This document shows positions 1-5,290 of a stretch of 5,345 nt of DNA, piece by piece (positions within the stretch are counted from its first letter, which is position 1; every line of letters begins with the position of its first letter). This stretch comes from CAYUKK01 sp964445305. Lineage in GTDB: Bacteria; Acidobacteriota; Aminicenantia; Aminicenantales; UBA8522. The stretch spans positions 1-5,345 of the forward strand of contig CAYUKK010000145.1 in NCBI GenBank assembly GCA_964445305.1, in the 5' to 3' direction. A program made the position numbers and the translations under genes. The notes under the pieces were generated by a model. That model ran no database searches, had not been told where the DNA came from, and saw only the letters and a list, made by a program, of their open reading frames with translations.

Positions 1-4
1 TCCA

Positions 5-649
5 ATGCTTGTTTTGCTCGGGCTTCTTGTCGGATTCGTCGCTTCCCTCCCCCCCGGACCCATCAACCTCTTTTCTTTCTCTCAGGCGCTGAGGTTCGGC
101 TTCTGGAAGAGTATCTCCATCCGCCTGACCGTTGCTGTCCTGGATGCCGTTTATTGCTATGCCTTTATCGTGTTTACCTCTTACCTGACTTCTTTCCTTG
201 ACCGGTGGGTCTTTGTGCTTCGATTGGTAGGGAGCTTGGTCATGGTGGTGGCTGGGCTCTATCTTCTCCGCCTGGCGAGAACCCATCGTCTCCAGAGGCT
301 TGACTTGTCCAACCCGCCCCCCCGTCGCGGCAGTCCGGCGGCGTTGACCTTCATGCTCTATGTTTCGAGCCCCACGCTCCCCGTCTTCTGGCTAACGGTG
401 GCTACCATCTTCACCTCCCATGGGGTGGTGACGCATCACGGAATCAAACCGGTCCTTCTGGCCATTTCCTGCGGCCTGGGTAGCCTTGTCTATTATATGA
501 TCGTGGCCAAACTTGGCGAGAAATTACAGACAATGATGAAACCAAGATTTTTCGAGATGGCCTATGCCATCCTGGCCATCGTCCTCTTCCTCCTCGCCGC
601 CATAGCGGGGGGTCGGACCATCCTATCTTTATTGTTTTCAGCGAATTAG
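5..649 (+). CDS. LysE/RhtB-family amino-acid exporter-like membrane protein
   Basis: This 214-residue protein is almost entirely hydrophobic. It fits the LysE/RhtB superfamily of inner-membrane exporters, which move amino acids or related small molecules out of the cell. The length matches the family's usual 200-220 residues. The N-terminal helix ends in SLPPGPINL (about residues 14-22), the PGP-type motif typical of the family, followed by an FGFWKS turn. I see about six membrane segments, near residues 1-25, 42-62, 67-91, 113-135, 146-168 and 183-204. A basic, proline-rich loop (about 92-110, RRGSP) separates the two halves. The ATG lies four bases from the window edge, so its ribosome binding site cannot be seen, but the distance from start to PGP is normal. 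The substrate cannot be predicted. A promoter of its own separates the following gene, so this gene is probably not in the mgtE operon. The family call is fairly sure; any specific function would be a guess. Confidence 0.82.
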   Translation: MLVLLGLLVGFVASLPPGPINLFSFSQALRFGFWKSISIRLTVAVLDAVYCYAFIVFTSYLTSFLDRWVFVLRLVGSLVMVVAGLYLLRLARTHRLQRLDLSNPPPRRGSPAALTFMLYVSSPTLPVFWLTVATIFTSHGVVTHHGIKPVLLAISCGLGSLVYYMIVAKLGEKLQTMMKPRFFEMAYAILAIVLFLLAAIAGGRTILSLLFSAN

Positions 650-727
650 TCCAAAAAAAACGCTCTTTTTTGCTCTAAATCGTGATTTTTGGTCTCGAAA
701 GTGCGCAAAAAAGTGGGTTGTTGGGTT

Positions 728-749
728 TTTTCTCTTGGCCAAAAAGAAA
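728..749. promoter_or_regulatory. Imperfect palindrome over the -35 region (possible operator)
   Basis: The sequence is symmetric about the point between 738 and 739. The core TTGGCCAA (735-742) is a perfect palindrome, flanked by TTT (728-730) on the left and AAA (747-749) on the right. Three mismatched positions lie between core and flanks. It overlaps the -35 hexamer of the promoter at 735-763, where a dimeric repressor could act. No regulator gene lies nearby in the window, and an A/T-rich flank makes chance symmetry easy, so the operator role is speculative. Confidence 0.25.
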
Positions 750-763
750 TGAGGATGTATAAT
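735..763 (+). promoter_or_regulatory. Sigma70-type promoter for mgtE and the downstream glycosidase gene
   Basis: The -35 hexamer TTGGCC (735-740) matches four of six consensus bases. A 17-bp spacer leads to a perfect -10 box, TATAAT (758-763). Transcription should start around 769-772. That leaves an untranslated leader of about 210 bases before the mgtE ATG at 982, far longer than simple ribosome binding requires. The predicted start also falls just before the first base (774) of the long-range pairing described in the leader, which supports both calls. Sequence inspection only; no start-site data. Confidence 0.7.
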
Positions 764-773
764 ACGGATGCTT

Positions 774-942
774 GTGAACAGGTTATTAGGCATGAGTGAA
801 TGTGATGGTCCAAGTAGTTTCGGCTGGCCAGTTCTCTGGCTTCCGGAGCTATGGAGGAGGCTGGTTGGACTGTGCGGGCAGCCTGCCACGGCCAGCGGCA
901 TGAGCCATCTTTGTCTTTGGGCTAGGTAATTCCTCGGTTCAC
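774..942 (+). promoter_or_regulatory. Candidate structured RNA / riboswitch-like leader of mgtE
   Basis: Complementary segments nest as expected for a folded RNA domain. GTGAAC (774-779) pairs with GTTCAC (937-942). Just inside, 781-791 pairs imperfectly with 921-933, including G-U pairs and small bulges. GATGG (804-808) pairs with CCATC (905-909). Within that, TCCAA (809-813) pairs with TTGGA (865-869), continues as CCAG (828-831) with CTGG (861-864), and is capped by CTCTGG/CCGGAG (834-839/843-848). A further hairpin, TGCC/GGCA (884-887/897-900), has a 9-base loop. The result is a closing stem leading to a three-way junction. An alternative, GCTGGCC (823-829) with GGCCAGC (890-896), would form a pseudoknot or a competing fold. 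The octamer GGCATGAG occurs twice (789-796, 897-904). I could not match the M-box/ykoK, yybP-ykoY, NiCo, cobalamin, ydaO or c-di-GMP riboswitch consensus patterns from memory. No folding energy was computed. Confidence 0.5.
792..929 (+). CDS. Possible leader-peptide ORF upstream of mgtE (45 codons)
   Basis: An open frame runs from ATG at 792 to TAA at 927-929. The same frame could begin at ATG 768, giving 53 codons, but that ATG sits at or before the predicted transcription start. The 45-residue product is unusual, with four tryptophans (GWPVLWLPELWRR and a C-terminal LWAR) and three cysteines. A ribosome stopping at 927-929 would cover the anti-Shine-Dalgarno arm at 936-943, which could expose the mgtE start. 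Against it, the only Shine-Dalgarno-like sequence (AGG at 780-782) is weak, codons such as TTA, AGT and TGT are unlike those of the neighbouring genes, and RNA structure alone explains the region. It may be only an accidental frame through a structured leader. Confidence 0.15.
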   Translation: MSECDGPSSFGWPVLWLPELWRRLVGLCGQPATASGMSHLCLWAR

Positions 943-981
943 CGCCGGCTGCGGCGCCTCGCAGTCCCAGGGAGGTGAACC
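936..981 (+). promoter_or_regulatory. Hairpin sequestering the mgtE Shine-Dalgarno
   Basis: GGTTCACC (936-943) is perfectly complementary to GGTGAACC (974-981), the eight bases directly before the mgtE ATG. The right arm contains the 3' half of the Shine-Dalgarno GGAGGT (971-976). After one G/A mismatch (944/973) the stem continues with CC/GG (945-946/971-972). Following a small bulge (967-970), 947-953 pairs with 960-966 (GGCTGCG/CGCAGTC, one G-U pair), leaving a six-base loop (954-959). In this fold the whole ribosome binding site is paired, so mgtE translation should be low unless the left arm is captured elsewhere. The segment 774-779 is able to do that. Confidence 0.65.
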
Positions 982-2361
982 ATGAAAATATCCCTGCTCG
1001 TTCCTGAACTGAGGGAGGCCATCGCCACAAGGAATACGGAGGAGCTTCGTCTTTTCTGCCAGTCCGGCCACCCCAGCGTCATCGCCGATTTCATCTCCGC
1101 ACTCACTCCTCAAGAAGCGTGGGAAGTATTGCGCCATGCTCCGCTTCCCTTGCGGGCCGAAATATTCAGCCATATAGATAAAGATGTCCAAACCGACATG
1201 ACCGAGATCATGAAACGGGAAGAGTTGGCCGCCCTCCTGGCCGAAATGCCGGCCGACGACCGAGTCGACTTGTTCAAGGGCATGCCCGAGGAAAAACAGG
1301 AGATGATACTTCCGGCTCTCGCCCAAGCAGAAAGAGAGGACATCCGCCGGCTCGCTTCCTATCCAGAAGGCACGGCTGGTGCCGTCATGACTTCCGAGTA
1401 CGCCACCCTCACCCCCGATTTGACCGCCTCCGAAGCTATCGCCAAGCTCCGCCTCGAGGCTCCGGACAAGGAAACCATCTATTATGCCTATGTGATTGAT
1501 GAGAAGCGCGAGTTGCTCGGTTTCATTTCCTTGAAAGACCTCATCCTGGCCCGACCCGAGGCGCGCATCCGGGATATCATGCACCAGGACATCGTTTTTG
1601 CTTGGGTCACGGATGACCAGGAAGAGGCAGCCCGGAAGATCCAGAAATACGACCTTATCGCCCTTCCTGTGGTTAACAGTCACAAGACGCTGGTCGGCAT
1701 CATCACTCATGACGATGCCATCGACATCATCACTCAGGAACACACGGAAGACATGGAGAAATTCATGGCCATCGCCGGTCCTCACGAGGCGCGCGCTTAT
1801 CTCCGAACATCGGCTTGGGAGCATTTCCGGAACAGGTCCCTGTGGGTGCTGGCTCTGGCCCTGCTCGGGTTTGTCTCGGGCTACATCGTCCAGAGCTTCG
1901 AGGGGTTGCTTCTCCAGTTTGCCATCCTCGCCTCCTTCATGCCCATGCTCGCCGATACCGGAGGAAACACGGGTAGCCAGTCAGCCACCCTGATTGTCCG
2001 CGCCCTGGCCTTGAAAGAAGTCGCCGTCAAGGATGCATTGAGGGTCATCTTCAAAGAGGCTCAGGTGGCCTTCCTGCTCGGCCTCTTGCTGGCCACAGTG
2101 GCTTTCAGCCGCGTCCTTCTCTTCAGCGGAAAATCGAGCTTGCCGGACGCTTTTTCGCCCTGGACTGTAGCCCTTGCGGTGAGCGTTGCTCTTGGGCTTC
2201 AGGTTATAAGCTCCACGCTCATCGGAGCCCTTCTGCCGCTGGCGGCGGCGAAACTCCGCTTTGACCCGGCTGTTGTGGCCAGCCCAGCGCTGACGACGAT
2301 CGTGGACATCACCGGGCTTTTCATCTTTTTCATGACGGTCAAACTTGTTCTTCGAATCTAA
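982..2361 (+). CDS. mgtE: Magnesium transporter MgtE
   Basis: This 459-residue protein has the full MgtE layout and is close to the roughly 450 residues of the Thermus enzyme. An acidic helical N domain covers about residues 1-130. The family signature GTAGAVMT (130-137) opens a CBS-domain pair (about 133-192 and 196-255). A connecting helix then leads to a five-helix membrane domain (about 286-459). The channel signature PMLADTGGNTGSQSA (321-335) is intact. The last helix carries TTIVDITG with Asp442, which by position corresponds to the pore Mg2+-binding aspartate of the family. In known homologues, Mg2+ binding between the N and CBS domains closes the channel when cytosolic Mg2+ is high; the many Asp/Glu residues here fit that. 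GGAGGT (971-976) lies five bases before the ATG but is buried in a hairpin, suggesting translational control. The glycosidase gene starts 16 bases after its stop codon. The assignment is secure; some MgtE proteins also carry Co2+ or other divalent cations. Confidence 0.97.
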   Translation: MKISLLVPELREAIATRNTEELRLFCQSGHPSVIADFISALTPQEAWEVLRHAPLPLRAEIFSHIDKDVQTDMTEIMKREELAALLAEMPADDRVDLFKGMPEEKQEMILPALAQAEREDIRRLASYPEGTAGAVMTSEYATLTPDLTASEAIAKLRLEAPDKETIYYAYVIDEKRELLGFISLKDLILARPEARIRDIMHQDIVFAWVTDDQEEAARKIQKYDLIALPVVNSHKTLVGIITHDDAIDIITQEHTEDMEKFMAIAGPHEARAYLRTSAWEHFRNRSLWVLALALLGFVSGYIVQSFEGLLLQFAILASFMPMLADTGGNTGSQSATLIVRALALKEVAVKDALRVIFKEAQVAFLLGLLLATVAFSRVLLFSGKSSLPDAFSPWTVALAVSVALGLQVISSTLIGALLPLAAAKLRFDPAVVASPALTTIVDITGLFIFFMTVKLVLRI

Positions 2362-2377
2362 CCACGAGAGGAAAGTC

Positions 2378-4978
2378 ATGCCAAAAGGAAAGGTTAAGGA
2401 CAGATTTTGGATGCTAGCGGGAATCTTCAGCGCTCTCCTTTTTCCGGCGCTTGTTTTCGCCCGCGACGGGTCAATCCCAGCTTTCGAGATTGAGAGGGAC
2501 GCTATCACGCTCCGTCGGCTGGCCCAGCCCAATACCTATTTCGACAAGGTCGGCCGGCGGTTCGCCATCCTCGGAGTGGAGGGCGGGAACTGCGAAGCCT
2601 GGGCCTATCCGCTCAAGCTCCTGCGGAACTTTGAATTTTCGTTTCTTCTCCCGAACAGTGCCAGATCGATTCCCGCTAAGGAGACTGTTCGCTTTGTGGA
2701 AGTGACACCAGCTGCCACCGTGCTGACCTATACCCATCAATCCTTTACGGTCAGGGCCATTTTTGTGACTTCCATCACTGAGCCGGGCGCGGTGATTTTT
2801 CTCTATGTCGACGCGGCCGAGCCGCTGACTATTGTCGCCAGCTTTCTACCCGTCCTCCAGCCGATGTGGCCAGCCGGAATAGGCGGCCAGTACGCCTACT
2901 GGGATGGAGACCTAAAGGCCTATCTCATCTCCGAACCGACGCGGACGAACCATGCTTTTGTCGGCTCGCCGGCAGCACAGGGAATTTCCTACACACCGGC
3001 CCACATGCTCTCCGACACCCCGAACGAGTTCACGATTGCCGTCAACGACCCCGATGCGGTGAGGGGCAGGTTCATCCCCATCATCCTGGCCGGCGGCAAA
3101 GGGAAGAGGGAAGACATCCGGAGAATTTATGAGAAGCTGGCCCAGGATCCGGCGGCAGTCTACACGGCGGCGCGCGATTATTACCGGCGTTTACGTCAGG
3201 CTACACTCCGCCTCCAAACGCCCGAGCCAAGCCTCGACCTCGCTCTCGAGTGGGCTAAGATTTCCTACGACAACCTCCGGGTGGATAACCCTGACCTCGG
3301 TCGCGGCTTGGTGGCTGGCCTGGGGACATCGGGGACGGGCGGCCGGCCTGGCTTTGGCTGGTTTTTCGGGACAGATGCCTATCTCAATTCGCTCAGCCTC
3401 TTGAGTCTGGGCGCTTTCGATGCGGCGCGGGAGGCGCTGGCTTTTACGCAGAAGTGGCAGCGAGAGGATGGGAAAATGGCTCACGAGCTTTCTCAGGCGG
3501 CTGGTTATATCAACTGGTTTAAGGATTATCCCTATGGCTATATCCACGCGGACACCACTCCCTACTACCTTGTCGCCATGCACGATTATTACCTGCGGAC
3601 AGGAGACAAAGAATTCATCAGCCAGAGCTGGCCGTCGATCGTCCGAGCCTATGAATGGTGTTTGAAAACTGACGAGGATGGCGACGGCCTCATGGATAAC
3701 CGCAAGGCGGGCCTTGGCGCGCTCGAGTTCGGCAAGCTCACCGGCATCCAGACCGATATTTACCTGGCCGCTGTCTGGATTCGGGCTGCCTTAGCCATGG
3801 AAAAGCTGGCCGAACTCGTCGGTGAGATGAGGTATGTCCGGCGGGCGGCGGCCCTTTCCGAAAAAGCTCTTGCCTCTTTTGAATCCAGGTTCTGGGACCA
3901 GGAGAATGAGCAGTATGCATATGCCTTCAACGCCGAAGGTCATCAGGTAAAAGAGCTGACGCCGTGGCCCACTCTGGCCTTGGCCTGGGGGCTCAGCTCG
4001 CCCGAGCGGGCGGCCAAGATGCTCGAAAAAGTCGCTTCAGCCGAGCTCACAACCGACTGGGGTATCAGGATCCTCTCCAGGCGGAGCTCCCTCTATGAGC
4101 CGCTCAACTATAATTACGGAGCCGTCTGGCCCTTCCTGACGGGATACGCCGCGCTTGCCTTTTACCGTCATCATTGTCCGCTCCAGGGCTTTCCCCTGAT
4201 CATGGGGAACGCGGGGCATTTCTTTGACAATGCCCTTGGACATCCGACGGAGCTATATTCCGGTGACCTTCATGTGTGGCCGCAAGAAGGGGTAGCTCAT
4301 CAGGGATTTTCGGTCGGTGGGCTTGTCCTTCCCCTGGTGCGTGGGTTATTAGGCCTTGACGGTGACGCGTCGGCCCGAAAGCTCATTTTCAGCCCTTCCT
4401 TTCCTTTTGATTGGCCTGAGGTCAGAGTGGAAAATTACCGCCTGGGCGAGGAGAGCTTTGATTTCCTTTATAGAAGAAAGGACGGATGGATAGGCCTCGA
4501 AATCGCATCGCGTCCGGGGAACTCGTTTGTCCTTGACTTTTCTCCCGTTGTGGCAGCTGGGACCAGGGTTATTCGGGCTTCAGTTAGCGGTCAGTCTGTT
4601 GAACCCGAGATCGTCTCTTCTCAACTCTCCACCGCAGCCTGTGTTCGCGTCCGGATTCCTCCTTTCCGCCTTTCCGGTCGCGACACCATCGAGCTTGAGC
4701 TCGAACCCGCCGTCGAAATCCTGCCGCTGCAGCTCGAGTCGGCTGTCGGGGACTTCAATCGAGGTCTAAAAATCGTCCGGGTGGCGCGAGAAGAAAAAGC
4801 GCTTCGGCTCGCCGTCGAGGGGTTGGCCGGTCAGAGTTATCGTTTGCGCCTGACCCCTACCATGCTTGTCCAAGGAGCAGATGGAGCCAGGCTCGACGAG
4901 AATGGTCTCTTCGTCCAGTTTGAGCCGGGAGAGAAGCGGGAATTCAGCCGAAAAGAAATTGTCCTCCGTCATAAGTAG
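2378..4978 (+). CDS. Secreted six-hairpin glycosidase, amylo-alpha-1,6-glucosidase-like
   Basis: The ATG at 2378 is chosen because AGGA (2369-2372) lies five bases upstream and the protein then opens with a clean signal peptide: KGKVKDR, a hydrophobic core, and cleavage likely after VFA (residue 28). A TTG at 2345 would add 11 residues, overlap mgtE and spoil the signal. The product has 866 residues. An N-terminal beta-sandwich-like region (about 30-260) precedes an alpha/alpha-barrel catalytic region (about 280-670), then a beta-rich tail (about 670-866). Barrel motifs resemble glycogen-debranching and GH15/GH63-type enzymes: GWFFGTDAYLNSLSLLSLG (327-345), HADTTPYYLVAMHDYYLRTGD (390-410), and TELYSGD followed by AHQGFSVGG (624-648). 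Glu625 aligns with the conserved PELF/Y glutamate of debranching enzymes and is a candidate base. Glu450 (GALEFG) and Asp460 are candidate acids. The protein probably cleaves alpha-glucosides or a related oligosaccharide outside the cytoplasm. The fold is likely; the exact GH family and substrate are not certain. Confidence 0.8.
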   Translation: MPKGKVKDRFWMLAGIFSALLFPALVFARDGSIPAFEIERDAITLRRLAQPNTYFDKVGRRFAILGVEGGNCEAWAYPLKLLRNFEFSFLLPNSARSIPAKETVRFVEVTPAATVLTYTHQSFTVRAIFVTSITEPGAVIFLYVDAAEPLTIVASFLPVLQPMWPAGIGGQYAYWDGDLKAYLISEPTRTNHAFVGSPAAQGISYTPAHMLSDTPNEFTIAVNDPDAVRGRFIPIILAGGKGKREDIRRIYEKLAQDPAAVYTAARDYYRRLRQATLRLQTPEPSLDLALEWAKISYDNLRVDNPDLGRGLVAGLGTSGTGGRPGFGWFFGTDAYLNSLSLLSLGAFDAAREALAFTQKWQREDGKMAHELSQAAGYINWFKDYPYGYIHADTTPYYLVAMHDYYLRTGDKEFISQSWPSIVRAYEWCLKTDEDGDGLMDNRKAGLGALEFGKLTGIQTDIYLAAVWIRAALAMEKLAELVGEMRYVRRAAALSEKALASFESRFWDQENEQYAYAFNAEGHQVKELTPWPTLALAWGLSSPERAAKMLEKVASAELTTDWGIRILSRRSSLYEPLNYNYGAVWPFLTGYAALAFYRHHCPLQGFPLIMGNAGHFFDNALGHPTELYSGDLHVWPQEGVAHQGFSVGGLVLPLVRGLLGLDGDASARKLIFSPSFPFDWPEVRVENYRLGEESFDFLYRRKDGWIGLEIASRPGNSFVLDFSPVVAAGTRVIRASVSGQSVEPEIVSSQLSTAACVRVRIPPFRLSGRDTIELELEPAVEILPLQLESAVGDFNRGLKIVRVAREEKALRLAVEGLAGQSYRLRLTPTMLVQGADGARLDENGLFVQFEPGEKREFSRKEIVLRHK

Positions 4979-5092
4979 ACCGAGGCTCGAACAGCCGTGA
5001 GTTCGATTCGTCCAAAAAGAGTCCACAATGAGGCAGTCCAAAAAATATTCCGATTTGCCCAAATACCAATAATCTCCTTGAGGAGGGATGGG
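4979..5092. other. Intergenic region after the glycosidase gene
   Basis: No convincing gene or terminator is visible. A weak GGCT/AGCC hairpin (4984-4987/4993-4996) follows the stop codon but has no T tract. GTCCA recurs at 5010, 5021 and 5036, with A runs after the first and third. CTCC-TTGA-GGAG (5074-5085) is a small hairpin that contains the Shine-Dalgarno-like sequence of the short ORF at 5093. Confidence 0.4.
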
Positions 5093-5263
5093 ATGGATGA
5101 CAAAGCGCCAGTCCCCGCCAGGCTCGAAGCGACAGGTGTTCTCGACGGAGGATGGGTGACGCGAGGACGGACGGGGGCGCACCGGAAACCCATCCGCATC
5201 ACGCAATTGAAGATGCTTACGGCATGCGTATTCGATTTGATTAAAAATTTATTTTTCTTATAA
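5093..5263 (+). CDS. Possible small protein of 56 residues, unknown function
   Basis: A short frame starts at ATG 5093 with a consensus Shine-Dalgarno AGGAGG (5081-5086) six bases upstream, the best-looking ribosome site in this part of the window. The product opens with an acidic/basic mix (MDDKAPVPARLEATG), continues with an arginine-rich middle, and ends with a hydrophobic stretch (MLTACVFDLIKNLFFL, residues 41-56) that could sit on or in a membrane. I do not recognise it. Against it, no clear promoter precedes it, a perfect inverted repeat lies inside it, and its last codons run into the AT-rich island. The Shine-Dalgarno could also be part of the small CTCC/GGAG hairpin by chance. A second ATG at 5088 is too close to the Shine-Dalgarno and leads to only 23 codons. 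Confidence 0.25.
   Translation: MDDKAPVPARLEATGVLDGGWVTRGRTGAHRKPIRITQLKMLTACVFDLIKNLFFL
5150..5195. repeat. Perfect 8-bp inverted repeat with 30-base loop
   Basis: GGATGGGT (5150-5157) and ACCCATCC (5188-5195) are exact reverse complements. The loop is G-rich on the + strand (5158-5187). No T tract follows on either side, so it is not a standard intrinsic terminator. It could be an RNA hairpin, a protein-binding site, or chance. Confidence 0.45.
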
Positions 5264-5264
5264 A
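5237..5264 (+). promoter_or_regulatory. Promoter-like sequence in an AT-rich island
   Basis: TTGATT (5237-5242), a 16-bp spacer and TATAAA (5259-5264) resemble a sigma70 promoter. They lie in a stretch (about 5229-5290) that is strikingly A/T-rich against GC-rich surroundings, as is usual for promoter regions. Transcription would start near 5271, just before the ATG at 5291. In so A/T-rich a tract, hexamer matches are easy to find, and the opposite strand also offers TATA-like sequences. Confidence 0.4.
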
Positions 5265-5290
5265 ATTTATCGTTTAAATAAATATTAAGC

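Noticed and set aside
651..731. Intrinsic terminator after the LysE-family gene
   Set aside because: Pairings such as CCAAAAA/TTTTTGG (651-657/686-692) and A-run/T-run (707-712/726-731) exist, but the stems are nearly all A-T and none has a GC-rich stem followed by a T tract.
774..981. M-box (ykoK) Mg2+ riboswitch assignment for the mgtE leader
   Set aside because: The position and gene are right, but I could not find the conserved M-box sequence blocks, so I describe an unassigned structured leader instead.
638..1030. Minus-strand ORF of 130 codons opposite the mgtE leader
   Set aside because: It crosses the promoter, the structured leader and the mgtE start; its composition is not protein-like.
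922..1824. Long minus-strand ORF of 300 codons opposite mgtE
   Set aside because: It is antisense to the N and CBS domains of a full-length, well-conserved mgtE and has no family resemblance of its own.
4991..5012. tRNA-like T-arm (GTTCGATTC at 5001-5009)
   Set aside because: The flanking bases do not form a T stem, and no acceptor, D or anticodon arms are present upstream on either strand.
5010..5045. Three GTCCA repeats (5010, 5021, 5036), with another GTCCAAAAA at 649
   Set aside because: The spacing is uneven (11 and 15 bases) and the copies are only five to nine bases long; chance in A-rich sequence is sufficient.
4766..5206. Minus-strand ORF of 146 codons
   Set aside because: About half lies antisense inside the glycosidase gene, and the remainder shows no protein family features. 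It is probably a shadow ORF in GC-rich sequence.
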